A stretch of 64,000 bases of DNA. Origin: Comamonas flocculans. GTDB taxonomy: Bacteria; Pseudomonadota; Gammaproteobacteria; Burkholderiales; Burkholderiaceae_C. The stretch lies in assembly GCF_007954405.1 (NCBI RefSeq), contig NZ_CP042344.1:2418001-2482000 (forward strand), written 5' to 3'. Under the pieces are notes generated by a model, which did not search any database, was not told where the DNA came from, and saw only the letters and a program-made list of their open reading frames with translations. The position numbers and the translations under genes were made by a program. Shown here piece after piece: positions 35,895-45,166 of this stretch. Position 1 is the first letter of the stretch, and each line of letters begins with the position of its first letter.

Positions 35895-36644
35895 TCAACG
35901 CCCGGCGCAGACGCTGCAGCCGGGCTCGCGCGCCAGCGCCATCTCGGTCCAGCGCATGCTGCGCCCGTCCAGCATCAGCAGCCGGCCGCTCAGCGTCTGG
36001 CCGAAGTTTGCTATCAACTTGAGAGCTTCCGCCGCCTGCATGCTGCCGATGATGCCCACCATGGGCGCAAAAACGCCGAGGGTGGCGCAGGCCGCTTCTT
36101 CAAATGCGGCATGGGGCGAGAACAAACAGGCATAGCAGGGCGCGTCGGCGTGGCGCAGGTCGTACACCGCGATCTGGGCGTCCAGACGGATGGCCGAGCC
36201 CGCCACCAGCGGCTTGCGCGCCGCCACGCAGGCGGCGTTGATCGCGTGGCGCGTGGCGTAGTTGTCGCTGCAGTCGAGCACCACGTCGGCAGCCTGCACC
36301 AGCGGCGCGAGGCTCGCGCGCGTGGCGCGTTCGCGCACGCGCACCACCTCTATGCCGGGGTTGATCGCCAGCATCGCGCTGGCGCAGGAGTCGACCTTGG
36401 CCTGGCCCACGCGCGCCGTGGTGTGGGCGATCTGGCGCTGCAGGTTGGTCAGGTCCACCACGTCGTCGTCCACCAGCGTGATCCGGCCCACGCCGGCCGA
36501 AGCCAGGAACAGCGCCGCGGGCGAGCCCAGGCCGCCCGCGCCGACGACGAGCACGCGCGCGGCCAGGATGCGCTCCTGCCCCTCGATGCCGATCTCCTCG
36601 AGCATGATGTGGCGCGAATAGCGCAGCAGCTGGTCGTCGTTCAT
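35895..36644 (-). CDS. moeB: MoeB/ThiF family adenylyltransferase
   Basis: The 249-residue E1-like enzyme adenylates the C-terminal Gly of a small sulfur carrier such as MoaD or ThiS. Motifs are RYSRHIMLEEIGIEGQE, nucleotide-binding VVGAGGLGSPAALFLASAG near residue 33, DDDVVDLTNLQRQI, DCSDNYATRHAINAAC, and the zinc pairs CYAC and CSVC. There is no C-terminal rhodanese domain; a separate rhodanese gene is 2.4 kb away. A strong terminator separates it from the protease gene upstream. Confidence 0.92.
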   Translation of the reverse strand: MNDDQLLRYSRHIMLEEIGIEGQERILAARVLVVGAGGLGSPAALFLASAGVGRITLVDDDVVDLTNLQRQIAHTTARVGQAKVDSCASAMLAINPGIEVVRVRERATRASLAPLVQAADVVLDCSDNYATRHAINAACVAARKPLVAGSAIRLDAQIAVYDLRHADAPCYACLFSPHAAFEEAACATLGVFAPMVGIIGSMQAAEALKLIANFGQTLSGRLLMLDGRSMRWTEMALAREPGCSVCAGR

Positions 36645-36661
36645 GGCCTGGGCGCGGATGG

Positions 36662-36687
36662 AAAAAAGGCCGGCAGCTGCCGGCCTT
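36662..36687 (-). terminator. Intrinsic terminator of the C-terminal protease gene
   Basis: AAGGCCGGCAGCTGCCGGCCTT at 36666-36687 is perfectly self-complementary over 22 bases. Reading leftward it is followed by a run of six T (36662-36667). It lies 25 bases past the protease stop and 17 bases before the moeB start. Confidence 0.85.
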
Positions 36688-36712
36688 GGGTCCCGGGTGG
36701 GCAGGAGCGGCT

Positions 36713-38149
36713 TCAGTCTTCCTTCTTGGCCTGCTTGCGCTCGGTCAGCGTCTTGCTGGCCAGCACCGGCAGGCCCTTGAGCTGGTTGAGCGCCTGCTGC
36801 AGCTGGAAGTCCTTGTCCGAGCCGAACTCGGGCAGCTTGCGCTCGATCTTGGCGTTGCGCGCCTCCTCCTCGAGCTTCTTGCGCGCCGCCTCGCGCGCCT
36901 GCTCCAGCGCCTTGTCGCGCGCCTGCTCTTCACCCTGGGTGTTGTCCAGGTGCTTGGTCAGGTCGGACTCGCGCAGGCGCAGCGCCGCGTAGATGTCGCC
37001 CTCGGCGGTTTCGTCGAGCATCACGTCGGGCACGATGCCGCGCGCCTGGATGGACTTGCCGCTGGGCGTGAAATAGCGCGCCGTGGTCAGCTTGATGCCG
37101 GTGTCCGGACCCAGCGGGCGCACGGTCTGCACCGAGCCCTTGCCGAAGGTCTGGCTGCCCATGATGGTGGCGCGGTGGTTGTCCTGCAGCGCGCCGGCCA
37201 CGATCTCGCTGGCCGAGGCCGAGCCTTCATTGACCAGCACCACCATGGGGATGCCGTGAAAGAGCTCGGGCAGGCGCTTGAGCGGATCACCGCCGCGGCG
37301 TGCGTAGTTCTCGGGCAAGGCGGTGAAGATCGCCTTGCTTTCGGCCAACTGGCCATCGGTGGTCACCACCGTGCTGCCGCGCGGCAGGAAGGCGGCGGAG
37401 ATGCCCACGGCCGCATCCAGCAGGCCGCCCGGATCGTTGCGCAGATCCAGCACCAGGCCCTTGAGCTGGGGGTCTTGCTGGTAGAGCTCCTCGGCCTTGC
37501 GCACGAAGTCGTCGAGCGTGCGGTCCTGGAACTGCGAGATGCGGATCCAGGCGTAGCCTGGCTCGACCAGCTTGGCCTTGACCGATTGCGTCTTGATCTC
37601 CTCGCGCGTGATGGTCACCGGGAAGGTGCGGCTTTCCTCCTTGCGGAAGATGGTGAGTGTCACCTTCGTGCCCGGTTCGCCGCGAATGCGCTTGACCGCG
37701 TCGTTGAGCTGCAGGCCGCGCACCGCCTCGTCGCCGATCTTGGTGATCAGGTCGCCGGTCTTCAGGCCCGCGCGGTCCGCCGGCGAGCCTTCGATGGGCG
37801 AGACCACCTTGATGAGACCGTCTTCCTGGGTGATCTCGATGCCCACGCCGACGAAGCGCCCCGAGGTGCCTTCGCGAAATTCCTTGAAGGACTTCTTGTC
37901 GAAATACTGCGAATGCGGGTCCAGCCCCGAGACCATGCCCGAGATGGCGTCGGTGATGAGCTTCTTGTCGTCCACCGGCTCGACGTAGTCGGTCTTGATC
38001 AGGCCGAATACGGCGGCCAGCTGCTGCAGCTCTTCCAGCGGCAGCGGCGACATTGCCCCGCGCGCGACGGTCTGCAACGACACCGTGGTGAGCGCGCCCG
38101 CGAGCACGCCCACCGAAATCCATCCTGCTACCTTGAACTTGTGCCCCAT
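36713..38149 (-). CDS. ctpA: S41 family C-terminal processing peptidase
   Basis: The 478-residue protein has an N-terminal membrane or signal segment (AGWISVGVLAGALTTVSLQTV). A PDZ domain follows (GVGIEITQEDGLIKVVSP to DLITKIGDEAVRGLQLNDAV). The S41 catalytic core has VLVNEGSASASEIVAGALQD with the Ser, and IMGSQTFGKGSVQT with the general-base Lys. The last 80 residues form a charged, helical tail. Such proteases trim periplasmic proteins from their C-termini. It is the only gene between gpmA and a strong terminator on this strand. Confidence 0.93.
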   Translation of the reverse strand: MGHKFKVAGWISVGVLAGALTTVSLQTVARGAMSPLPLEELQQLAAVFGLIKTDYVEPVDDKKLITDAISGMVSGLDPHSQYFDKKSFKEFREGTSGRFVGVGIEITQEDGLIKVVSPIEGSPADRAGLKTGDLITKIGDEAVRGLQLNDAVKRIRGEPGTKVTLTIFRKEESRTFPVTITREEIKTQSVKAKLVEPGYAWIRISQFQDRTLDDFVRKAEELYQQDPQLKGLVLDLRNDPGGLLDAAVGISAAFLPRGSTVVTTDGQLAESKAIFTALPENYARRGGDPLKRLPELFHGIPMVVLVNEGSASASEIVAGALQDNHRATIMGSQTFGKGSVQTVRPLGPDTGIKLTTARYFTPSGKSIQARGIVPDVMLDETAEGDIYAALRLRESDLTKHLDNTQGEEQARDKALEQAREAARKKLEEEARNAKIERKLPEFGSDKDFQLQQALNQLKGLPVLASKTLTERKQAKKED

Positions 38150-38226
38150 AGACCACCTTTACCGCGTCGCGGCAATATACACCCTGGGCGTGCCTGCGCG
38201 CGCTCGCGCGCGGACGGCGCGCCGCA

Positions 38227-38970
38227 TCAGGCCCGGCCCTGCGCAGCCACCGCCGCGGCCGCCTGCGCGGCGGCCTCGGCGTCGCCCAGGTAATGGCGGC
38301 GCAGCGGCTTGAGCTCGGCGTCCAGCTCGTACACCAGAGGGATGCCGTTGGGGATGTTCAGTCCCACGATGTCGGTGTCCGAAATGCCGTCCAGGTATTT
38401 GACCAGTGCGCGTATCGAATTGCCGTGCGCCGCGATCAGCACCCGCTGGCCCGCGCGGATGGCCGGCGCTATGGCCTCCTGCCAGTAGGGCAGTACGCGC
38501 GCCACCGTGTCCTTGAGGCATTCGGTCAGCGGGATCTGCCCCGGGTTCAGGCTGGCGTAGCGCAGGTCGCCGCGCTCGCTGCGCGGATCGCCCGGCTCCA
38601 GCGCGGGCGGCGGCACGTCGTAGCTGCGCCGCCAGATGTGCACCTGCTCGTCGCCGTACTGGCGCGCGGTTTCGGCCTTGTTCAGGCCCTGCAGCGCGCC
38701 ATAGTGGCGCTCGTTCAGGCGCCAGCTGTGCTCCACCGGCAGCCAGGTGCGCTGCATCGCGTCCAGGCAGTGCCAGAGGGTGTGCGTGGCCCGCGCCAGC
38801 ATGCTGGTGTAGGCCAGGTCGAACTCGTAACCCTGGGCCGCCAGCAGCTGCCCCGCCTGGCGCGCCTGGGCAATGCCGGTGTCCGTCAGCGGCACATCGG
38901 TCCAGCCGGTGAAGCGGTTTTCCAGGTTCCAGGTGGATTCACCGTGACGGATCAGAACGAGCTTGTGCAT
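38227..38970 (-). CDS. gpmA: 2,3-bisphosphoglycerate-dependent phosphoglycerate mutase
   Basis: GpmA interconverts 3- and 2-phosphoglycerate in glycolysis. The 247-residue protein has the phosphohistidine motif [20 protein letters not shown] at residues 4-23, RAThTL-type [31 protein letters not shown], and the second His in [19 protein letters not shown] near residue 185. The length is typical. It is transcribed leftward toward the S41 protease, 77 bases away. Confidence 0.96.
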   Translation of the reverse strand: MHKLVLIRHGESTWNLENRFTGWTDVPLTDTGIAQARQAGQLLAAQGYEFDLAYTSMLARATHTLWHCLDAMQRTWLPVEHSWRLNERHYGALQGLNKAETARQYGDEQVHIWRRSYDVPPPALEPGDPRSERGDLRYASLNPGQIPLTECLKDTVARVLPYWQEAIAPAIRAGQRVLIAAHGNSIRALVKYLDGISDTDIVGLNIPNGIPLVYELDAELKPLRRHYLGDAEAAAQAAAAVAAQGRA

Positions 38971-39043
38971 GCAGCAGGACCTTGGCCAAGTGAAAAACCG
39001 CCTATTCTAGAATCGGCGCCTTTCCCCTCGGGCTTGCAGCATA

Positions 39044-39451
39044 GTGAACTTCCTCCTTGAAAACTGGTATTTGATCGTCCTGGCCCTGGTTTCGGGCAGC
39101 ATGCTGGCCTGGCCCACGCTGTCGGGGGCGGGTGCCGCCGGCCTCACGCCAACGCAGGCGGTGCAGCTCATCAACCGCGAGAAGGCGGTGGTCGTGGATG
39201 TATGCGAGCCCGCAGAATACGCCGCTGGCCACGTCAGCGGGGCCCGCAGCGTGCCGCTGTCGCAGTTCAGGGAACGCCTGCCGCAGGTGGTCAAGAACAA
39301 GGGCGTGCCGCTGGTGCTGGTGTGCGAGCGCGGCATGCGCGCGCGCCGCGCCACGGCCATGGCGCGGCAGCTGGGCTATGAGAAGGCCCAGACTCTGGCC
39401 GGCGGCACGCGGGCCTGGCGCGAGGCCAACATGCCGATCGAAAAAGTCTGA
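39044..39451 (+). CDS. Membrane-anchored rhodanese-like protein
   Basis: The 135-residue protein starts at GTG and has an N-terminal membrane segment ([20 protein letters not shown]). The rhodanese domain contains [20 protein letters not shown] and the active-site loop [12 protein letters not shown] with the catalytic Cys. It is the first gene of the rhodanese-grxC-secB-gpsA run conserved in betaproteobacteria. It resembles E. coli YibN; a sulfur-transfer or redox role is inferred. Confidence 0.92.
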   Translation: MNFLLENWYLIVLALVSGSMLAWPTLSGAGAAGLTPTQAVQLINREKAVVVDVCEPAEYAAGHVSGARSVPLSQFRERLPQVVKNKGVPLVLVCERGMRARRATAMARQLGYEKAQTLAGGTRAWREANMPIEKV

Positions 39452-39463
39452 GCCATGCCTCTT

Positions 39464-39490
39464 TGCCCCCATGGTGCAAGAATGGGGGCA
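39464..39490 (+). promoter_or_regulatory. Hairpin covering the grxC ribosome-binding site and start
   Basis: TGCCCCCAT (39464-39472) pairs perfectly with ATGGGGGCA (39482-39490), a nine-base stem with a nine-base loop. The only purine-rich ribosome-site candidate (GGGGG) is in the right arm, and the arm ends on the A of the grxC ATG. Translation would need this helix to open. Confidence 0.6.
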
Positions 39491-39747
39491 TGCAAAACGT
39501 CAAGATCTACACCACCGCCACCTGCCCCTACTGCGTGCGCGCCAAGGCGCTGCTGCAGTCGCGTGGCGTGCAGGACCTGCAGGAAATCCGCGTCGACGGC
39601 GACCCCCGCGCGCGCCAGGAAATGATGGAAACCACCGGCCGGCGCACCGTGCCGCAGATCTTCATCGGCGAGCAGCATGTGGGCGGTTGCGACGATCTGA
39701 TGGCGCTGGATGCCCGCGGTGGCCTCATGCCTCTGCTGCAGGGCTGA
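39490..39747 (+). CDS. grxC: Glutaredoxin 3
   Basis: The 85-residue protein starts at ATG 39490; an in-frame ATG nine codons earlier would place the hairpin inside the coding region. The redox site CPYC is in [19 protein letters not shown], and [23 protein letters not shown] carries the cis-Pro and glutathione-binding GG-D segment. It reduces disulfides and glutathione adducts. It sits between the rhodanese gene and secB. Confidence 0.96.
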   Translation: MQNVKIYTTATCPYCVRAKALLQSRGVQDLQEIRVDGDPRARQEMMETTGRRTVPQIFIGEQHVGGCDDLMALDARGGLMPLLQG

Positions 39748-39863
39748 GCCGGGGCAGGGCGCTCGCGCGCTGGGGCGCACTGCATAATGCGCGGTTTCCC
39801 GCGCCCGCGGAGCTTGTCCTCCGGCGGGCCTTCACCTTCATTGCCTCTCCCAAGATCGACACC

Positions 39864-40328
39864 ATGGCCGACGAACAAGCTACCCCGGTTTTCCAGATCC
39901 AGCGCATGTACCTCAAGGACATGTCCCTGGAGCAGCCCAATTCCCCCGCCATCCTGCTCGAGCAGCAGCAGCCCAGCGTGGACATCCAGCTGGGCGTGGG
40001 CGCCGAGACCGTGGTCGACGGCGTCTATGAAGTGACCGTGACCGCCACGGTGCATGCCAAGCACGAGGACAAGACGGTGTTCCTGGTCGAGGTCAAGCAG
40101 GCCGGCATCTTCGAGATCCGCAACGTGCCGCAGGAGCAGATGGACAATGTGGTGCGCGTGATCTGTCCGCAGATCATCTATCCCTATGCGCGCTCCAACG
40201 TGGCCGACGTGGTGACGCGCGCGGGCTTTCCGCCTGTGCATCTGGCCGAGATCAACTTCCAGGCCATGTACGACCAGCAACAGGCGGCGGCAAGCGCGCA
40301 GGGCGCGAACGGCGCCACCCAGCAGTAA
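39864..40328 (+). CDS. secB: Protein-export chaperone SecB
   Basis: SecB is a tetrameric chaperone that keeps preproteins unfolded and passes them to SecA. The 154-residue protein shows [71 protein letters not shown] and [13 protein letters not shown], all conserved. ATG 39864 is the natural start. The C-terminal tail is Gln/Ala-rich. Confidence 0.97.
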   Translation: MADEQATPVFQIQRMYLKDMSLEQPNSPAILLEQQQPSVDIQLGVGAETVVDGVYEVTVTATVHAKHEDKTVFLVEVKQAGIFEIRNVPQEQMDNVVRVICPQIIYPYARSNVADVVTRAGFPPVHLAEINFQAMYDQQQAAASAQGANGATQQ

Positions 40329-40344
40329 ATTCACGTTTTTGGGC

Positions 40345-40378
40345 TCCAGGCCTTGTGCAGCCTGCGCAAATAGCTATG
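40345..40378 (-). repeat. Dispersed ATAGCT-N4-GCGC element copy at the gpsA start
   Basis: On the minus strand the core ATAGCTATTTGCGC lies at 40364-40377. Its complement supplies the AT of the gpsA ATG. The element fills most of the 47-base gap between secB and gpsA. Confidence 0.5.
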
Positions 40379-41362
40379 GATATCGTAGTTGTGGGCGCTG
40401 GCGCATGGGGTAGCGCGATGGCCATCCACGCGGCCCGCCATCCCGCCGGCCACCGCGTGCTGCTGTGGGGCCGCGATGCGCGCCAGATCGCTGCACTGCA
40501 GGCCGAGCGCGAGAACAGCCGCTACCTCAAGGGCGTGGCCCTGCCCGCGGGCCTGACCCTGGCCAGCGGCCCCCTCGAGCCCCTGGCCGCGCGCGCCGAC
40601 CTTCTGGTGCTGGCCACGCCGATGGCAGCCTTGCGCGAAATGCTGCGGGCGCTGCAAGGGGTGCGCGCCACCCTCGCCTGGCTGAGCAAGGGCTTTGAGG
40701 CGCAAAGTGGGCTGCTTGCGCATGAGGTATGCGAGCAGGTGGCGCCGCGCCTGCGCGCCGCGGCGCTCAGCGGGCCGAGCTTTGCGCTGGAGCTGGCCCA
40801 TGGCCAGCCCACGGCGCTGGTGGCCGCGAGCCGACAGGCCGACGTGCGCGAGCAACTGGTGCATGCTCTGCACGGCGGTGCTTTGCGCGTTTACGCCAAC
40901 GACGACCTGGTGGGTGTCGAAGTGGGCGGAGCGGTCAAGAACGTGATGGCGATCGCCACCGGTCTGTGCGACGGCCTGCAGCTCGGCCTGAATGCGCGCG
41001 CCGCGCTCATCACCCGCGGCCTGGCTGAAATGTCGCGCCTGGGCTGCGCGCTCGGCGCCCGCACCGAGACCTTCATGGGGCTCTCCGGCCTTGGCGATCT
41101 GGTGCTCACGGCCACCGGGGATCTGTCACGCAACCGCAAGGTGGGCCTGTTGCTGGCCCGGGGGCTGGCGCTGCCCGAGGTGCTGGCTTCGCTTGGCCAC
41201 GTGGCCGAAGGGGCGTACAGCGCCCGCACCGTGCTCGAGCGCGCGCGCGCTCACGGCGTGGACATGCCCATCACCGAAGCGGTGGTAGGCCTGCTGGACG
41301 GCCGCCTGAAGGCGCGGGAGGCGGTGGCGCAATTGATGGAGCGCGATCCGCGCGAAGAATGA
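40376..41362 (+). CDS. gpsA: NAD(P)H-dependent glycerol-3-phosphate dehydrogenase
   Basis: GpsA makes sn-glycerol-3-phosphate from dihydroxyacetone phosphate for phospholipid synthesis. ATG 40376 gives 328 residues starting [20 protein letters not shown], the Rossmann GxGxxG at the very N-terminus. A GTG seven codons upstream is in frame but unlikely. Further motifs are [38 protein letters not shown] with the catalytic Lys, and [14 protein letters not shown] with SRNRKVG. It is the last gene of the rhodanese-grxC-secB-gpsA run. Confidence 0.95.
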   Translation: MDIVVVGAGAWGSAMAIHAARHPAGHRVLLWGRDARQIAALQAERENSRYLKGVALPAGLTLASGPLEPLAARADLLVLATPMAALREMLRALQGVRATLAWLSKGFEAQSGLLAHEVCEQVAPRLRAAALSGPSFALELAHGQPTALVAASRQADVREQLVHALHGGALRVYANDDLVGVEVGGAVKNVMAIATGLCDGLQLGLNARAALITRGLAEMSRLGCALGARTETFMGLSGLGDLVLTATGDLSRNRKVGLLLARGLALPEVLASLGHVAEGAYSARTVLERARAHGVDMPITEAVVGLLDGRLKAREAVAQLMERDPREE

Positions 41363-41370
41363 ACGGCCAG

Positions 41371-41394
41371 CGGGCGCCCGAGCCCGGCCCTTTT
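41371..41394 (+). terminator. Possible terminator after gpsA
   Basis: CGGGC and GCCCG (41371-41375 and 41382-41386) form a short stem, followed after GCCC by TTTT. It lies in the 80-base gap between convergent gpsA and the M14-like gene. The stem is short. Confidence 0.35.
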
Positions 41395-41442
41395 GCCCTG
41401 CGCCGCCGGCCATGGCGGGTGGGGCAGCCCCGTGGCCCAGCC

Positions 41443-43182
41443 TTATTCGGAGACTTCAAACACCAGGCTCGGGTTGTTCAGAACGCGTGCGCTGGCACCC
41501 GGCGTGTTCGGCAGGATGCCCCTGGCCTGGTAGCTGAAGGCCGTTGAAGGCTCCAGCGCGGCAGCGGCCACGTTGGCCAGCGGCTGATTCATGCCCACGT
41601 AGTGGCTGCCTGCCGGCGCGTCGATGGACATGCGCAGCGGCTGGTGGCTTCCGGGGGGCCCGCCAGCAGGGCCGGCGAAGCTTTCCGCGAGGATGGAGCC
41701 TTCCTCGGCCACGCGCATCACCTGCAGGCCGAGCAGCCCGAGACGCTCTGCGGCGATGCTGTCCTGGGTGAACCAGTAGCCGCAGGGCCGAGGGCGCTCC
41801 AGCTCGGGGCGCAGCGCCTGGCTGGAGATCCAGCGCACCTGCACCGGGCGCAATTCACCGCTGGTGGCGTCCAGCAGACGCAGCTGGTGTTCGGCAACGG
41901 CGGGCGCGGCCTGCACGGTGAGCATGCCCTGGCAGGCGTGCGAGGCGATGTCGCGCGCCACGAAGGATTGCACCTGCAGCAGATCGGCGCTGCGCTCGGC
42001 CGTGCTCTTGAGCACGCTGGTGAGCGCGACCACCAGGCTGTGCACCCGGCGCTGGGCGTGGGCACGTTCAAGCGCCGCTCCCCCGCGGCTGGCGAGTGAC
42101 AGTCCCACGGCATTGCCCAGCGCTGCCAGGTTGTGCAGCGACTCGGGCGTGGTGTCGCCCGCCGTGGCCGTCAGGCCCTCGCCCGCATCGCTCAGGGCGT
42201 ATTGCCACTCCTGCGTCAGACCCTGGCCCTGCAGCGACTGCAGCAGCGGCTGCAGGTACCACTCGCGCGTGGCCTTGCCGATGAATTCGGGCACGTTGGC
42301 GGTGTTGGCACCCTGGACCAGCACGTCCTGCGCGGGCAGCAGCTCGCCCATCGGCGTGGCGAGTGCCTGGACCGGATATTCATGCACGTCGGTGACTACC
42401 GCCGGACGATAGTCGCGCACCAGCTGGGCGATGGCCCTGGCCTCGGGCGTCTGCAGGGCCAGGTGGTCGCGGGCCAGATCGGTTCCGTCGGCGGTTGCAT
42501 GCGCGCCGCTGTCCGCGCCATCGGGGTTGGCGCGCGCCACGATGATCACGTTGATGCGTTGCAACATCGGTGCCAGCAAGCCTTGGGACAGCTCGCGCGC
42601 GATCACCAGCAGCGCCTCGCTGCTCGCGGGCTCGTCGCCATGCTGCTGGCCGACCAGCAAGACGGTGGGCCGCCCGTTACCGGTGAGCGTCCTGCCGTCG
42701 CGCGCTTCGCCCAGCGCGAGCGCCAGCAGCGGCAGGTCGTTCTGCGTCTTGCCGGCGCGCAGCAGTTCAACCCGCATGTTGCCGCTCGTTGATCGGCTCA
42801 GGCCCTCGAGCCACTGGGCCAGTTCGGCATTGGTGGTCCATGAGCGGCGGTCCGGCTGCAGGCCGGGCGTGTCGTAACGCACCGGCGGGTCGGGAAACAG
42901 CGCCGCCACCGCCGGGCTTTCCAGCGGAGCCGGCGCGGGCAGCTCCTGTGCGGGGACGACGGCAGCGCCGATGGCGCCAGCGTCCTGTTCTGCCGTACCG
43001 GCTTGCGGTGCATCCGCCGGCGCGCTGCGCGGCGGCGGCACGACCCGTGCCTGCTGCGACGGCCAAGGTGGCAGAGGGGTGCCGGCGCATGCCGCCAGCA
43101 GCAAGGCGGCCAGCGCCACGAGCGGGCGCGGACCGGGAAGGCGAACGGCAACGCGAGAGTTGGTCAACGGCTTCATGGACAT
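41443..43182 (-). CDS. M14-type zinc carboxypeptidase-like lipoprotein
   Basis: The product is about 579 residues from ATG 43182 (a second ATG at 43176 is equally possible). The signal peptide ends in lipobox LLLAAC. A Pro/Ala-rich linker leads to the M14 domain: LLVGQQHGDEPASSEALLVI has the HxxE zinc ligands, VIIVARANPDGADSG follows, and DLARDHLALQTPEARAIAQLVRDY and VVTDVHEYP supply the third His. The last 250 residues form an additional domain of unknown role. Related proteins act on peptidoglycan peptides or amides; an outer-membrane location is inferred from the lipobox. Confidence 0.85.
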   Translation of the reverse strand: MSMKPLTNSRVAVRLPGPRPLVALAALLLAACAGTPLPPWPSQQARVVPPPRSAPADAPQAGTAEQDAGAIGAAVVPAQELPAPAPLESPAVAALFPDPPVRYDTPGLQPDRRSWTTNAELAQWLEGLSRSTSGNMRVELLRAGKTQNDLPLLALALGEARDGRTLTGNGRPTVLLVGQQHGDEPASSEALLVIARELSQGLLAPMLQRINVIIVARANPDGADSGAHATADGTDLARDHLALQTPEARAIAQLVRDYRPAVVTDVHEYPVQALATPMGELLPAQDVLVQGANTANVPEFIGKATREWYLQPLLQSLQGQGLTQEWQYALSDAGEGLTATAGDTTPESLHNLAALGNAVGLSLASRGGAALERAHAQRRVHSLVVALTSVLKSTAERSADLLQVQSFVARDIASHACQGMLTVQAAPAVAEHQLRLLDATSGELRPVQVRWISSQALRPELERPRPCGYWFTQDSIAAERLGLLGLQVMRVAEEGSILAESFAGPAGGPPGSHQPLRMSIDAPAGSHYVGMNQPLANVAAAALEPSTAFSYQARGILPNTPGASARVLNNPSLVFEVSE

Positions 43183-43286
43183 CAGTGCGGAATCGGCAGT
43201 GCCGATAGCTTGCCACAAACCCATGCGGCCCCCGACCCGGGCAAATGCTGTGCCGCCGCGTGGGCGGACCGGGAACGGGCCGGTGT

Positions 43287-44903
43287 TCAGCCGGCGTAGC
43301 CGCCGCCGCGCGGTCCGCGCGAGCGCGGGCCGCGGGACGACGCGCCGCCGCCGCGCCGCCCGCGTTGGCTCATCAGGTCCACGCTGGTGCGCATCGGGTC
43401 GGGCTGGCCCGAGTGCCCCCGGCTGCTGCGCACCGGCTCCATGCCCATGCGCCCGAGTTGCGTGCCCAGATGGGCGTTCTCGCTCGGCGGCTGGCTGTCG
43501 TCGCGCACCGCGCGGTTGCCGCTGCCGCGGCGCTTGGCGTGGGGGCGCGCTGTCTCCTCGGCGTGCGCCGGCGTGCTGCGGCCCTGCGGGGCGGCGGGGC
43601 CACTGCGCCCGCCTGAACGGGTGCCGCGCGAGGCGCGCATGCGCTCCATCATCTCGGCGCGTGCGGCCTTGGCCGCGGCCTGCATGACCTCGCGGCTGGG
43701 CGGCTTGCCGGCGCCGCCCCAGAGCGTCTGGCGTCCCATGGCGATGGGTTCGGCATGCTCGCCCTCTTCAGGACCGAAGCCTTCCAGCGGTTGCACCGGA
43801 ATTTCCTGGCGCGTGAAGCGCTCGATCTCCATCATGAAGCCTTCTTCGTCCATGCACACCAGGCTCACCGCATGGCCTTCGCGGCCCGCGCGGCCGGTGC
43901 GGCCGATGCGGTGCACGTAGTCTTCGGGCACGTTGGGGATCTCGTAATTCACCACATGCGGCAGCTCGTCGATGTCGATGCCGCGCGCGGCGATGTCGGT
44001 GGCCACGAGCGCGCGGATCTTGCCGCTCTTGAAGCCTTCGAGCGCATTGGTGCGCGCCGTCTGGCTCTTGTTGCCATGCAGCGCCATCGCCGAGACACCA
44101 TGCTTGTCCAGGTATTCGGCCACGTTGTTGGCGCCGAACTTGGTGCGCGTGAACACCAGCACCTGGCTCCAGTCCTGCTCTTCGATGATGTGCAGCAGCA
44201 CCTGCTTCTTCTTGGTGCGGCCCACCGGATGGATTACCTGATGGATGCGCTGCACCGTGGTGTTGCGCGGCGTGACCTGCACGCTCTTGGGATCGCGCAG
44301 CAGGCCGGCGGCCAGCGCCCGGATCTCGTCGCTGAAGGTGGCGGAAAACAGCAGGCTCTGCTTGTCGCGCGGCACCAGCGCCAGCACCTTCTTGACGTCG
44401 TGGATGAAGCCCATGTCCAGCATGCGGTCGGCTTCATCGAGCACCAGCGTCTGCACGCCCGAGAGGTCGAGCAGCCCCTGCTGTTGCAGGTCCAGCAGCC
44501 GGCCGGGGGTGGCCACCAGCACGTCCACGCCGCGGCGTATGCGCTCGACCTGGGGGTTCATGCCGACGCCGCCGAAGATCACCGTGGAGCGGATGTCCAG
44601 GTATTTGGCGTAGCCGCGTATCGACTCTTCGATCTGTGCGGCGAGCTCGCGCGTGGGCGTGAGGATCAGCGCGCGGATCGGGCGTCCGGCTGCGCGCTCG
44701 ACCCCGCTTGCGGCCAGATGCTGCAGTATCGGCAGCGCAAACGCGGCCGTCTTGCCGGTGCCGGTCTGTGCGCCGGCGAGCAGGTCATGGCCTTCAAGCA
44801 CCAGCGGAATGGCCTGGGCCTGGATGGGCGTGGGCGTGTCGTAGCCCAGCTCTTGCACGGCACGCAGCAGCGCTGGTGCCAGATTCAGTTCGTCAAATGT
44901 CAT
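43287..44903 (-). CDS. rhlE: DEAD-box RNA helicase, RhlE type
   Basis: ATG 44903 ([20 protein letters not shown]) gives 538 residues. The Q motif is [13 protein letters not shown], Walker A is [11 protein letters not shown], and motif Ia is [11 protein letters not shown]. These are followed by [33 protein letters not shown] and [11 protein letters not shown]. The last 150 residues are basic, with Arg/Gly-rich ends ([20 protein letters not shown]), typical of RhlE-like helicases that act on rRNA precursors or mRNA decay. It is divergent from ettA across 263 bases in which I see no other gene. Confidence 0.93.
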   Translation of the reverse strand: MTFDELNLAPALLRAVQELGYDTPTPIQAQAIPLVLEGHDLLAGAQTGTGKTAAFALPILQHLAASGVERAAGRPIRALILTPTRELAAQIEESIRGYAKYLDIRSTVIFGGVGMNPQVERIRRGVDVLVATPGRLLDLQQQGLLDLSGVQTLVLDEADRMLDMGFIHDVKKVLALVPRDKQSLLFSATFSDEIRALAAGLLRDPKSVQVTPRNTTVQRIHQVIHPVGRTKKKQVLLHIIEEQDWSQVLVFTRTKFGANNVAEYLDKHGVSAMALHGNKSQTARTNALEGFKSGKIRALVATDIAARGIDIDELPHVVNYEIPNVPEDYVHRIGRTGRAGREGHAVSLVCMDEEGFMMEIERFTRQEIPVQPLEGFGPEEGEHAEPIAMGRQTLWGGAGKPPSREVMQAAAKAARAEMMERMRASRGTRSGGRSGPAAPQGRSTPAHAEETARPHAKRRGSGNRAVRDDSQPPSENAHLGTQLGRMGMEPVRSSRGHSGQPDPMRTSVDLMSQRGRRGGGASSRGPRSRGPRGGGYAG

Positions 44904-45166
44904 GCGTAGTGTCTGCACCCGTCCTGGGCGCGGGGTATCAGACCGAAGCCACGGCTGCGTCGAGCCGGCGGGCCAGTACAACAGATCTGAAGGTTTGCGA
45001 AAGCGGCAGCTCCCGAATGGAACCCCGCCGCGCTCCGTTTCTGAAGCGCCTCTGCCGGGGCTACTGGATGGCCCGGCAAATGCGTATTGTCGCATGCACG
45101 GATAATCGACGTCAGCGTTCGGCGAGCCCGCCGGCCCAGTACTACCCGTTTTGCAAGAAGGAATCC

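Noticed and set aside
44904..45166. Small rightward frame between rhlE and ettA
   Set aside because: The 67-residue frame has no ribosome site, starts inside the rhlE start region and shows no domain or codon bias.
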